Assembly (NCBI RefSeq): GCF_002994745.2
Contig: NC_037094.1
Coordinates: 7,362,001 to 7,426,000 of the forward strand
Source: Rosa chinensis
Lineage: Eukaryota; Streptophyta; Magnoliopsida; Rosales; Rosaceae
Direction: 5' to 3'
Length of the DNA: 64,000 nucleotides
Below are positions 23,020-34,908 of the stretch, piece by piece. Both the position numbers and the translations under genes were made by a program. Every line of letters begins with the position of its first letter. Position 1 is the stretch's first letter. A model generated the notes under the pieces. The model was not told the origin of the DNA and searched no databases. It saw only the letters and a list, made by a program, of their open reading frames with translations.

Positions 23020-24277
23020 AAAGTAAAAAACAGAAAAAAAAAACCCTCGATTGAATCTAATAGAGGTATGCGTTAAGCACGGCGATTACTCGAGGGTTTC
23101 AGAGAGAGAGAGAGATAGCTAGACTGACCCAACAAGGAGATTGGGTTTTAGAGATATATGAAGAAGAAAGGAAATAAATTTAATAAGGGAGAGGAGGAGG
23201 AGGAGAGATTTAGATATGGTTTTCTTGTGCAGCAGAGAAGATGATGATGATGATGATGAAGAAGAAGACAGAGAGGTGTGGATAAGATTTGCGAAGATAA
23301 GCGGTAGAGAGACGCTTGTTGGGATTTGCAGGTCTGAGAGAGAGAGAGAGAGAGAGGTCAGTTAGGCCCAACCAGAGAGCTTTGTTTTCTTTTGTTATTG
23401 TTTGTTGGGTTTGGCAGCTTGGGCAATTGCCACAAGCAAAATGGAACCTAGTTGATTTGACGACGAGGCTGGTTCTGGTAAAACTTCTCTCTCACTGGGA
23501 GAGTGAAATGGAATGTGTCTCTGTGTGGTTTGAGAGGGTTTTGGGGTTGTGTGATTGACGACGATGCCTTACTTGATTCATTGGTGCCGCTCTTCTTCTC
23601 TTCTATATACCCCATGGATTGGCTCTATTATGGTCTGTGGGTAGCCGCGTTCTCGTTTTTCACGTTCCCTTGACTTGGATTTTTTGTCAATTATTTGTGT
23701 TGGCTAAGTTTTAATTAATTTCTATTTTCTTTTCTTTTGCTCCCCGTTTGGATTTCTTAATGAACAAAACTAAATTCGTGTAATATGTCTTTGGTGGGAT
23801 AAAAATTTACAATAGGTTAATAATTCAATCTCAGGCTATGGTGAAGGAAAAACATGATTACACTACACTTTTTAAGTTGAAATTTAGGAATAATTGACAC
23901 TAACGCTTTAATTTTATAGATTTTTATTTAGTGGATATTGAAGAAGTCGTCTGAATTTGGAATCTGTTCGAATAAAGCGAAACATTACTATACTCATACT
24001 CTCATAGTAATTACTTATAGAATATGTTATAAAGTACTTGCGCCATTTGCATTTGACTCATTACTTATTCTTGGTTGTGGTTTTTTTTTTCCTGACTTGG
24101 CTCAAAAGAATGGTCTTAAATTTGTAGTTTTTCTTTAATATATTATTTTTTTTTTAATAAAGAATTGGTGCAGTTGCCCTCAAACCTTGGATTACAACAG
24201 AGGGACAAACAAAAGGAACTACAACTATTTCCACAAAAAATAGTAAAAAATTAGTCAATGTAAGAAGTAAATCAAAC
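23020..24277. other. Upstream flank of the START gene
   Basis: Holds the probable leader and promoter of the minus-strand gene. This includes a GGA-rich patch near 23200, an ATG/GAA trinucleotide run near 23240-23270 and a GA microsatellite at about 23335-23356. The rest is AT-rich spacer. A poly-T run at about 24150 followed by 'aataaagaattggtgcag' may be the end of an old non-LTR insertion in minus orientation. Confidence 0.4.
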
Positions 24278-24290
24278 AATGAATCAAAAA

Positions 24291-24485
24291 TTCGCTTTTG
24301 TTAGAATATTTTTTTAAAAGGTTGGTGTACTGGGGTATGCTGGGATCTTATGTTTTTTAGGATAGGTTGTTAGGATGCTCTGAGGAGCGATTCTTTCTGT
24401 TGACCGCATAGGAGTGTTTCATTTTTGCACCACTTGCTGAACTTAATGAACGGGCTGACCTCTTTTGATAGATAAAAAAAAAATT
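24291..24485 (+). mobile_element. Short non-LTR retroelement insertion (5'-truncated LINE or SINE)
   Basis: An about 195-bp stretch ending in 'gatagat' plus an A-rich tail, flanked by the exact 13-bp direct repeat aatgaatcaaaaa at 24278-24290 and 24486-24498. A long, variable target duplication with an A-tail is typical of target-primed insertion. Its 3' part ('gggctgacctcttttgatag') resembles plant L1-type ends. No internal polymerase III boxes are obvious, so I favour a truncated LINE. Confidence 0.65.
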
Positions 24486-24498
24486 AATGAATCAAAAA

Positions 24499-26347
24499 AG
24501 TTGGAAGCTAAACGGGCATTATATCTTGAAGAAATTTCAAATGGTCCTGTACTAGAGCACAATGCCATCGGTGATAAGGGGTGCCTTCGCCACTGGAGCC
24601 CTACAAAGACCAAGTTGATCTACTTTCCTACCAAACTCATGGACCAAGTTGTCCATAGATAAAACCTCTAAACTAAACTAGACACCAACGTCACATCGAT
24701 ACCTAAACAATCTTATCTATTACTTAAGAATTTAATTAATTATAAAGTTTTAATACATCCTAATATTGAAAAACTAACGTGGTGAAGTTTAGACGACCGT
24801 AATTTCAAATACAAAACAATTATCAAATCAAAACAAAACTTGTGAATTAGAAACTCGAACGTGAAAAACGCTCTCTCCCTATATTTAACTAGTGCAAATT
24901 TGCCAAAACAAACACGCAACCACTTTCATGCTAAGCTTATGAGGCGAACCACCGACAAAACATGGAACCCTAACAGATCTCTTTGGTGAAGGAAACCCTA
25001 ATCATTTGAGGTAGATAGAATGAAGCTAGTTTAATATTCATCCCAGAAAACAAAAATTAGAATTATAACATATACTAAGCTAGTGGGATCTATAAAATAT
25101 TGCAGCATTCCTTTGCTTAGCTAATCAAACACTAATTCCAGCATTTGACTCACTTGAATTGATCCAATTCACGCGCTTAACTCTGTTGCTTCTTTCTGAC
25201 TATAGAATATAGGTCGAGTCTAATTTGCATAACTAGTTCAGATGGTCAACTTGATGAAGCTTTCAACATTTTTTGGTATGAAATTCTTATGAATAATTTG
25301 ATTGAATTCCATATATGCATTGGTCTCGCTGCCCCCAAAATTTTCCTCTTCCAACCTTTTGAATTGCCAAACTATTTGACCTGACCCTTCTTTCTTTTAT
25401 GGTCATTTTTATTCACTGTTTTTTAAAGTTGTATTTCACACCTAGTCTAGTCAGATTTACATGTTTGAATCTAGCAAAAGAATCATATAGCAAAAGAATC
25501 ATATACCCAACATTGCGTCGACACAATAACGTGGTAATATCATATCTAGTGGCGGACTCGGGATTTTATCTATGTAGGGGTGTGAATAATTTTTTTCTCT
25601 CTAGGGCATAAACCCCCAATAGTCTCTTACTAGGTCCGGCAATGATCATATCCAAGTTTGCAATAGCCGGTAGCCGGTAAATACTGGACGAGCAAAGACA
25701 ATCATTATCTTAATTTTATACTAGCAGGGCCCACCCACTATTTATGTGGAGAGAAGTTAAAGGTAATGGAAAAACTTCTCATACAACTACCACATTTTCT
25801 ACTTAATTTTTTTTTCTATTTTACAATTTATCATATTATCCTTATTGATGAATTATATTTCATAGTTTTTTAATATATAAAGGTTAAATTGGTAAAAAAA
25901 ATTCAGTTTTGGAGAGCAAGTTTTCTTCTCTTAATATTAGTATAAATCTAAAAATTACTCGTTTATATGTTTATTTTTTAAGGGTATCGGCACAAAGTGT
26001 TTGCTCCAGTGGTGAAACGTTATTGGGGCCGAAAGTGGCCCTGGCCCCCCAAACTCATATCAAATCTGCGTGGCTGACTATGATTGGCTTAGGATTATTT
26101 TTAAAAATTGAAAATAATTGAGTTGCAGCCCCCATTGCCCTGTTTTCTATGTTTTGTGAAGGAAATTAATTGATTTCTCATTATTGCATCAAATTACTAG
26201 TTATTAGTGTTTTGGAGAAAGAAATTTTTCAAAAGAAAACATTAATACAAATTTTAATATGCGCATTCCTAGAAAAACAGCAAAGATATTATTTATTTAT
26301 TTTTTAAAATAATAATTATATTATTTTTCAGTCCCTCAAAAAATAAC
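24499..26347. other. Intergenic, AT-rich, possible decayed repeats
   Basis: No coding region recognised. A patch near 26020-26060 ('ggcccccca' after 'aagtggccctgg') looks like transposon-type GC-rich sequence in AT-rich surroundings, but no ends could be defined. Confidence 0.35.
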
Positions 26348-26349
26348 AC

Positions 26350-26586
26350 GTGGTGTGGTGTGTTGGTCGAGCGGCCTAGTCTGAAACCCTCAGGTCTAGT
26401 GTTCGCATCCCAGCTCCATCCCGTAGCTAGTAGATTTGAGGGACCCTTTGGGTTCGTGCGTTTGCGGTGAAGTGGATTAGTCTGGCTTTCGCCGCAATGT
26501 TGGTACAGGTGTCCTGGCGCTGGGATACCACTGCATGGGTCTGTGAGTTACTAACAGCTAACTATCCGATCAAAAAAAAAAAAAAA
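26350..26586 (+). mobile_element. tRNA-derived SINE
   Basis: An about 237-bp unit with a polymerase III A-box-like motif (TGTTGGTCGAGCGG, 26361-26374) and a B-box-like motif (gtGTTCGCATCCC, 26399-26411), spaced as in a tRNA. A body of about 160 bp ('tttgagggaccctttgggtt') and a 15-base A-tail follow. A clear target duplication was not found. A second diverged copy is at about 33650-33815 on the minus strand. Confidence 0.75.
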
Positions 26587-27350
26587 GTTCCGCTACTGGT
26601 TTGTTTGACTTGTCAACATATAAAGACGGGAGTGAGGTGAAATAAAAAGTTAACTCGCTGTTATGGGGGAGGATTCAATGCACCGACATGCACTTACACC
26701 GACATATATTGATGGTTAGATTATATTAAATATACTCTTAGGTTATTAATAAAAATATTAATTATAAATATCAAGGGTTGAGATCATCTTATAATTGTTG
26801 GGTCATTTACACCGTCGGTGCATGTTCGACAAAATGCTTGAGAGAAACTAGGACTATAACCGTTGACCAAACAAGCAAGTTGTTTCTTCATTTTATTGGC
26901 TCAAAAACACATTCATCTACATAAATTTAATGCAAACCAAAACTTGAAAAAATATGTTGAGAAACAAAGAGACTAGTCAAAATTTTCAATAAATTGCTTG
27001 AAAGAAAATTAGCTAATAACAAACCAAAACATTTTCAACCAAAATGTCAAAATCTACCGCAAACCAATGACTTGGGAGAGCGTTTGGAAAGTGATGTCAA
27101 CATAGTTTTCAAAACATTTTGCTTACAAATAACTTCCATAAATATTGGTTACGGACACAATAATGCAACTTCATGCTGAACCGACCCTATTTGATATCAC
27201 CTACTCCATGTTTTCGTCGTGCAACTTATTTTAAATGGCAAAGAGATTGCAGTCCAAGACTTCATGTGTATACTGAATCACCTTTCTGATCCTCCACTCA
27301 CATATATAGCTACTTCACCCACTTGATCGTTATTTTTTAAGAATAGACCA
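26587..27350. other. Spacer with a possible small MITE
   Basis: Around 26673-26830 the motif atgcaccgac is repeated inverted ('gtcggtgcat'), bounding about 155 AT-rich bases. This could be a miniature inverted-repeat element, but no target duplication is evident. The rest has no recognisable feature. Confidence 0.35.
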
Positions 27351-27351
27351 G

Positions 27352-28012
27352 CCTTATATACCCAAAGCCTCACTTTCACGCTTTACACATGCATAAGTTT
27401 TTCTACTCCCACTCATTATAATTAAAACGTTTCTTGTGTAACTTGAGGAGTATCAAGACTAACTTATTATGTTTTTTGAATTATAAAAGTCATCATTTAT
27501 GTAGGTTAGCAAACATTACAATGATCACCCGGTATTAAAGGACCGTAAAAAATAGCCCTTATTTAGAACCTTATATACCCAAAGCCTCACTTTCACGCTT
27601 TACACACACGCACAAGTTTTTCTACTCCCACTCATTATAATTAAAACATTTCTTGTGTAACTTGAGGAATATCGATCAAGACTAACTCATTATGTTTTTT
27701 GAGTCGTAAAAGTCATCATTTATGTAGGTCAGCAAACATTACAATGATCACCCGCTTTTAAAAGACCGTAAAAAATAGCCCTCATTTAGAACCTTGTATA
27801 CCCAAAGTCTCTCTTCACGCTTTACACACACGCACAAGTTTTTCTACTCCCACTCATTATAATTAAAACGTTTCTTGTGTAACTTCAGAAATATAAAGAC
27901 GAACCCATTATGATTTTTGAGTCGTAAAAGTCATCATGTATGTAGGTCAGCAAACATTACAATGATCATCCGCTTTTAAGTGACCATAAAAAATAATCTT
28001 TATTTAGAAAAA
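27352..28012. repeat. Three tandem copies of an about 220-bp unit
   Basis: Copies begin at 27352, 27569 and 27792, each with 'cct(t)atacccaaag' and running through 'ctcccactcattataatt', 'cttgtgtaact', 'gtcatcat..atgtagg' and 'caaacattacaatgatca'. Spacings are 217 and 223 bp. Copies 1 and 2 are the most similar; copy 3 has small deletions. No open frame is shared by the copies. Confidence 0.85.
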
Positions 28013-29600
28013 AAAAAGAAAGAAAAAAGAACTAGTAAACCTGAAGATTCTATTGAATTATATATCTTTGCGACCTCCAACTCAAGCAAAAGCAAGAGAA
28101 ACCGGAGCTTCCTCAACCAATAAGCGCAACAACTTTTTCCCACTTCTGATTTTCAGACGTGCGTACGGGTAGAACCAGACTCCCCCTCCTTCTTAGGTTT
28201 ATTTTTGGAACCCTTTAGGTCTCCCACTCCTCTTCTTATTTTTGAAACCTACTATGTTATGTGGATTCAAAACTCAACCGTCAGGAAATAAATCAATAAT
28301 ATATATTTGTCGGGAAATTCTTCACAAGTGAGAAACAAAGAACATATTCCGGCCATTAACCCATTAAACCAACTTAACTACTTAAGTCTCTCGATCATAG
28401 TTGGACCACAAGCTAGCTGACGATCCACACCATAATGTGAAGCCTTGCAATTTCACACTTCGAGAATTTGACGTTCTGTATAGATTCTATCAATTGTGTG
28501 CTTGAGAAAGATACCAAACCGACGGTGAATAGGTGAGTAGGTCCAGGACTGATAGCTCAGTTGCACTTGCATGCTTAGATTTTCTTCAATAAGGAATATT
28601 GCCCAGTTGGATTTTTTCTTTTCTTCCAATACTTGAATTTTAAACTATGATTTATGGGAAAATCCCATCTGATGTGCTACTTCATCGTGTCGAGATTACA
28701 ATTAGCAATTAGTTTCGTCACACCGTCCTTGGCCTAACATCGATATGGTCCTCACATTTCAACTGTCATGGCTTACTTCAACTATTGAAGATAGTCAATT
28801 TCAAATGCTCGATCATTTTTGGGACACAACTTTATAAATGGCTGCGTAAACAGAAGAATGATCGATTCATAACGCTTTTGGCCTTTTGGGTATTGTGCGG
28901 GTAGAGCCTCAAAACGTGTCGGAGTGGGAGTTGAAAGCAAATATCAGTATTAAAGAGTGATACACATGCCAGAATGGAACATCAGGTGCTTAACACGCGT
29001 AGGTTTGAATTTCATACCAAATTGGCTGCTTGATTGGTCGAGAGAGACTTGCGTGGGGCTGCCGCACCTCCACGGACAGATCATTTACTGTCCAACAGGA
29101 GGGTATTTTGGGGTATTGTACATTTAAAAAGAAGATGCAGTTTTGGAAAAAGAGAGAAAAATTTCTGGTTTTGATTGGAAGGCCGCACCACCACCCCCTA
29201 TGCAAGAATTTCTCTGATTGGTCGCATAGTAGAGGCTCAAGGCCAGAGAGTTGGGTAGAATTCAAATGGTAGGGACAAACTCTTTACCAGAAAATGTACC
29301 GGAAAGTGGAAACTTGAAAAGGTCTAAAAACTTTTGCTTCTAATTCTAATGAACGAGCACATGTTTCACATCCAAGCTTGTGTCAGTGTTACTGTTGGTG
29401 TTACAAGTAGTGAAGAGTATCAAACTCAGAAAAGAAATTATGGATTCCCTCCAGATTTGCTGACTAAAGATTTGCATATGTGCAATGGATTAAATTAATC
29501 ATATGCCAAACTGTCCCGGGCATGAATGAGCAAAAATGGGGCAGATGGTGCGTTCATCCAATTTTTCTGTTAATGCATACACATTTACATTACAATACTA
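28013..29600. other. Intergenic, 3' flank of the galactosyltransferase gene
   Basis: No coding region recognised. Open frames on both strands at 28990-29270 overlap each other antisense and carry no known domain. The right end probably holds the 3' UTR of the minus-strand gene whose stop is at 29621. Confidence 0.4.
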
Positions 29601-29620
29601 GAAGTGAGCAGAAGCTAGTT

Positions 29621-32600
29621 TTAGAAACTGGTGTGCCAAATTGCATCGTCACCTTCTCCGCATCTTTGGTGCACCTCTTCCATTCTCTCCACCGATTTGC
29701 ATATGCCACTGCAGCTCCAATCGAATGATGCAGCACAAGGGTTCCCGGCTTGAGCTTTCCACTCGCAATCTATGACAGAGATACAGATTTCATGTAATGA
29801 AAAAAAGCTCGAAAAGTACCTGTTCTAGTTAGAAGCATGAACTAAAGATTTACATTTTTAAGCTTGCTAATACTTCTTCTAATTATAAGTATGAACTAAA
29901 GATTACATGTTTAAGCTTGCTACAGTTGCTACAATTTTCAGCAAGTGATCAGATGAGTTTTAAAAGCAGAGTAAGCCTTAATGTAACTCTTAATTGATTA
30001 ACACAGATCATGAAAATCATCAGTCTTTGAATTAACTAACAGTTACACGTGTAAAAACCAAAATCACATTTATAATAACTTACCTGGAGGAGTCCCACAG
30101 CAAAGGCTTCGCTCGTCGATGTGCTGAACATCAAGACCAATAAACCAAGAACCCAGAGAAACATCTTCATTTGCATATCTGTGAAGTATGTGCCTGGAGG
30201 AAACAAGAACTCAATTAATAACATATTCTAGTTATATATCCCAGAAAAATGACGCTCCACAAAAGGTTTTACCTATGCACTGAAATGTAGGTTGCCAAAT
30301 CTTTGGAAATTGCATATATTTGACCTGTTGCATGCCGGAAATATTTATTTCCCTCCTCTCCAAATTTCCAATATTCTGGTTCATGGTACTTGACCCCCCT
30401 AAAGCAAAGGTATATATATCATGATCGATGTGCATTTATAATAATCAGAAGGATGCCCAATGTTCAGTTGCTTACTGATGTGCCAGGACAGGTCCAGACT
30501 TCATGCATCCAATATACGTACGAGGCTTTGATCTATGGCGGGCCAAAGTAGAACCAACCATACCTGTGAAATGTTAAATTGAACTTAGTGTCCCTGAATT
30601 CGAATCCAAGTTGTTCCCCCATCCAGTTTCAAAAGCAGAAAGAATTTATATACAAACCAAGATTTATGTGCACATCATCATCAACTTTAATATAAAAGTC
30701 AGCATCCCACTTGCTGACAGCTGCTGTAAAATATGTTTGGGTTTTTGAGGACAATTCGTGGTATCCCTCTATATGGTTCTGCAGACATACAATGGTAACA
30801 AGGCATAAAGTTAAACAAAGTATTTCAGTTTTGAACCAAAGGAGAATATGAAAAACTTAAACAACTAGAACAAGCCCACCAAAGGATTTAAGAATTTTGT
30901 TCCTTTATTTTGTACCCAAGAATATATATCTGCATGCACCACACCTTGCATGAGTCTCCAAACTACTGACTAACATAACAGGCTACCTTGGTACTCAGCA
31001 CTCAGTAACTTACCAGTCGGAAAAAATCCTTATGTTTCTCATCTTCTGCATCAATGGCACGATCCAAAACACCACCAGAGGATGCACTGAGGATCAAAAA
31101 AGAAAAATTGAACCATTATGTTTTGAAAAATTATCATTCTGAAGCAAGCAGTAAAATGCCAGCCACTTGCAACAAGAGTTAGCCTACCTGTGTCCAATAA
31201 CAAACCGCATTATAATTCCCTTCTCTGTCTCTAACTTCTTTAACTCGTCACCTAGGGAAATGCAACAGATAATTTATTATAGCAGCTACTAATTTTGATG
31301 CCAGAGAACAGTTATTAAGTTTTTAAATTCAAACCTCCAGGCATCCATGTTTCCCTGATTGAGTCCCTTCGCTTTCTGCTGCTGAAGGCAGTCATGATTC
31401 CCATGACAAAGAAAACCTTTTGGCGCTCCTTGAATGATTCGCTTCCTGTTTTTGTAACCACTGGAGATCCTTCATCATTGTCAGATTTGGAAGCTCTAGC
31501 TGCTGCTAGCTGCACCTCTAATGAGGATATTGTCTTGTCTAGCTTCCTAAGAGTTCCGACATGAATGTTACATATGAAGCAGTTACAATAGCGCACAAAG
31601 AAATTAACTCATTGTCTCGTATATATAGAAAATGACTTTGAGCTCTAAATAATATTTCTAAAATATAATAGTAGAAAATCAGAATCTACCTGATCACATC
31701 ATGTGTTTGCGAGACTTGAGAAAAGATGTCGCCTGCCTTGTCAGTGTCTTCCTGCAATTGCATAGCTATTATTAAAGTGTGTTACGAAGGAAATGGAGCT
31801 AATGACTATAGGATCTTATAACTTGCCTTCTTCTCACAATTTACAACGGGGTAAAGAGATCTTGATTGATGTTTCTCCAGTGATGAAGCCTCTTCATCAA
31901 TTTCATCTGCATCGATGGCAGCCCAAAACCTGCAAGACAAACATGAACCACTTGAAGTTCATAAAGGAAAAGAACGGTATGGAGCAGAGAATATAGTCAC
32001 ATGTCTCATTTCATTGGTGGAATAGATGACCACTACAACCTCTGGTCATGCAAATTCAAGGCACGTTGAACATACATTATTCAAAGATATGAACATGATG
32101 CAAGGCACATCATATCTCCCAGCCTTATTTCCTATATGATGAACTCTATTTTTGACAAGATCCAGTACAATGTGATTGTACTGAAACTTATTTTACTTCG
32201 GAATTAATTTCCGTCATAAATATTCCTATTAAAAGTAGGCTGGGTTTCTAGAAGGAACATAAAGCTTGGACACAAAGTGAATTTGAATTTGCATCCAACA
32301 ATACAGACTCGAAAATAGAGTCCATCTGGTTGGAATTAGGATATAGACAGCCTGTTCCCATTTAACATTCTGGAGGTCAATTTCAAGCACCACCGAACTC
32401 TCTCAAAAATGGTCACCATTCGTTTATTAACCCATCTGAATAACTTGCCTTTCGCAAACCATTTGCCAGTGCTTGGTCTTGAACTTGAAATTAATCATCA
32501 AGCTCCAAAATTTCGACTGAGTTACAAAATCAACCTCCCAAGCAAATCAGTACCGAAACCCAAATCTGACTTAAATCACATGAAGGTAAGAGAGTTGTTT

Positions 32601-33109
32601 GCATTTCCGAATTCATAAACTCAATGTGTCACTCAACCTCTCGGATTCCAGAGCTAAACATCACCAAATCTACTACATTCCACACCTAAAACTCATATAA
32701 CATGTATACTCTCCTTAAAGACATAAGTCTACTCACATCTATCAGCAAAAGACTTATCTGCATTTGCCAGTTCAAGTACTAAGATTAAGACAAATACTTG
32801 CACCTAAATTGGACACTTACGAAAACCCAAAAATTACTAAAAATGATTAGCAAAAGTGGGAATCTTGAGCATGATGGGTTCCAAAAACAGAGACTTTTAA
32901 ATCCAGAAACCTCATTTGCATCAAAACAACATAAAGACTAAAGATTTACAAGTCCCACGAAGCAAATCTAGAAGCTGAATCTCGAAAAGAGGAAAGCACC
33001 TGTTGACAACAAGAACACCCAAGAAGAAACTGGCAATGCAAAACAGAGAAACCCATCTGGTGGAGACTCCATTGCCGACCTTGTGAGGTCTGCTCAGACC
33101 CATCTTCAT
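29621..33109 (-). CDS. Probable beta-1,3-galactosyltransferase (GT31), Golgi type II membrane protein
   Basis: Eleven exons: 33109-33000, 31929-31827, 31751-31690, 31546-31335, 31251-31188, 31086-31014, 30778-30658, 30563-30476, 30398-30273, 30193-30084, 29769-29621. They total 1218 nt and 405 residues. A short basic N-terminus is followed by a signal anchor at about residues 19-35 ([17 protein letters not shown]), a DUF4094-like stem ([15 protein letters not shown]), then the galactosyltransferase domain. Visible motifs are [34 protein letters not shown], the metal-binding [10 protein letters not shown] with DDD at 241-243, GCMKSGPVL and the EDVSLGSW block at about 329. The C-terminal part is cysteine-rich ([18 protein letters not shown]). 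The family adds galactose from UDP-galactose in the Golgi, for example on arabinogalactan proteins or glycans; the exact acceptor is unknown. Intron 2 has a GC donor (AAG|GCAAGT). A second in-frame ATG lies at 33103. Confidence 0.95.
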
Positions 33110-33649
33110 TCACAAAGGCTTCAGCTTTAAGGAACCTTCTCCTCTTTGATTAACCTTTTGCCAGTAAGGTGGGGCTGAGGAGCTTTATGAAGAAGACAGA
33201 AGCAAACCCATTAGAGAAAGAGGACAGTAGACACCAACAAAACCATGCCCTGAAATAATAATAGACCCAAGTTTGAAAAGGAAAGGAAAAAAATTGATGG
33301 AGTTTAAGGTGAAGTGTTTTGCCTCTCACTTTTTGATCGATCAGCTTTCTTAAACCAATCAATTTCAGTCTCTGGGGAGATGGGCTACCTTGTAATTATG
33401 CTCCTCCCCATCTTATTATTCTGTCACGGGAAATATTAAATATTCGAGGAGGACATAAGTCGTGACAGCTTTAACTACCAATAATGCCCCTTTATTCTCA
33501 AGCAATGTATTGGGCCTATTGGCCGGCTACTTTCTCTGCCTCTCTGAATCCATCCATCTGTTTTCATTTTTTTGGTTTCATTTTCTGCCAACTTTTCTTT
33601 TTCTTTCAATTAATTTTTTAATTATTTGGAGTGAGATAGCAAGCTAATT
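33110..33649. other. Upstream flank of the galactosyltransferase gene
   Basis: Probable leader and promoter of the minus-strand gene, pyrimidine-rich on that strand. No strong TATA box was seen. Nothing else recognised. Confidence 0.4.
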
Positions 33650-33815
33650 TGAATATATTGGCGAGTTAGTAACATACTTACTCAGTCAGTATTTGAATAG
33701 AAGTTTGTGCATGAACCTGAAAATCCCTCAAACATGCTGATTACAAACTGGTGGGAATTAAGACTCGAACGCTAGACATGAAATTTTTATGTTAAACCGT
33801 CTCAACCAACATTAC
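33650..33815 (-). mobile_element. Diverged tRNA-derived SINE copy
   Basis: On the minus strand it starts GGTGTGGTATTGTGG, with an A-box-like TTGGTTGAGACGG and a B-box-like GCGTTCGAGTCTT. The body 'tttgagggattttcaggttc' parallels 'tttgagggaccctttgggtt' of the SINE at 26350. 'gttactaact' near its end parallels 'gttactaaca' there. The A-tail is lost or degraded. Confidence 0.6.
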
Positions 33816-34900
33816 CACAATACCACACCATGGTTAATTTTTCAATTATTTATCCTCAATTTTCTTTCTCTTTTTGTAGTTAAGTAGCTCTAACCTCATT
33901 TGTTAAGTTGACTATGTTATTATTGATATTGTACGTAATATCATGATACTATGGCTTGTTTTACTTTCACTCCATTATAAATTACTCAAGTTTGAATATT
34001 GAATTAGTTCCCGCATTATGTTTGTGTTGTAAAATTCAAAGTTGGGGTTTCGATGCACATAGGGTACAATTGTTCATTACAAGCAATAATCACTATTACA
34101 AGACAAAACTGATATTATTTGTGGGTAGTCACCACCACTACTTGTCCATAACTCCATAATTTGATACTGCAAGCATAAAAGTTCAACAATCCTCGACATG
34201 ATCATGAGCAAATCTTAAACGAAATGGCCTTTAGAGGTGATCTAAGGTTGTCTAGATCAAAATTTGGCACCTAAGACTCAGCATGATGCGACATCTGGCT
34301 ATATATGAAACTCCTACAATCCATAATATATAGCTTGTAAAATTTGATTAAAATAATAAGAAAGAGAGATAAAGAACAAGAGTTGAAGTGTTATCAAAAT
34401 TACAACATAAACTAAAATATATTTTATTTTTCTCCTCAAAAAAAAAAAAAAACATAAACTAAAATACATACTTTGTAGTTTCACTTAGAAATCTTTGATG
34501 TGATTTTCATAAAGCTGGCCTTTTGTTTTATATTGATTAATTTTGTATTATATTGATTAATTATCGTTAACAATCATGAACCATGCACTGCTTTTCTAAT
34601 TTAAAGCGGACACAAAAGCTTAAGATGCTAAAGACTTCGAGGGTAGTTTAGTCCCAATGCAAAAGCGAAGATGCCAAGGTGGTGATGAAAATAGAGAGGT
34701 CTTTCTTTCTGCAGCAGAATCCAGAATTCAAAAATTTTAAAGCGGAAATAAAAGGTAGGTGAATGGCGATGGCGTAAACGTGGCAAGAAGAGGAGGGTAT
34801 TATGGTCCAATCAGGCGCGCAATCCGGCACGAAATGCTAGAGGGACAGACACGTGTGCTGATGAGTACGAGACAAGACGATGTGAGTGCATGATGGGATC
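33816..34900. other. Intergenic spacer
   Basis: AT-rich with an A-run near 34440-34452. No coding region, paired repeats or RNA gene recognised. The small open frames at 34628-34830 lack any motif. Confidence 0.4.
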
Positions 34901-34908
34901 GACTACTT

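Noticed and set aside
26361..26411. Functional tRNA gene
   Set aside because: A- and B-box-like motifs are present, but the acceptor stem cannot pair and a body plus A-tail follows, so it is a SINE head.
28990..29272. Overlapping sense and antisense frames of 80-91 codons
   Set aside because: Mutually antisense with no motif or splice context. Neither could be preferred.
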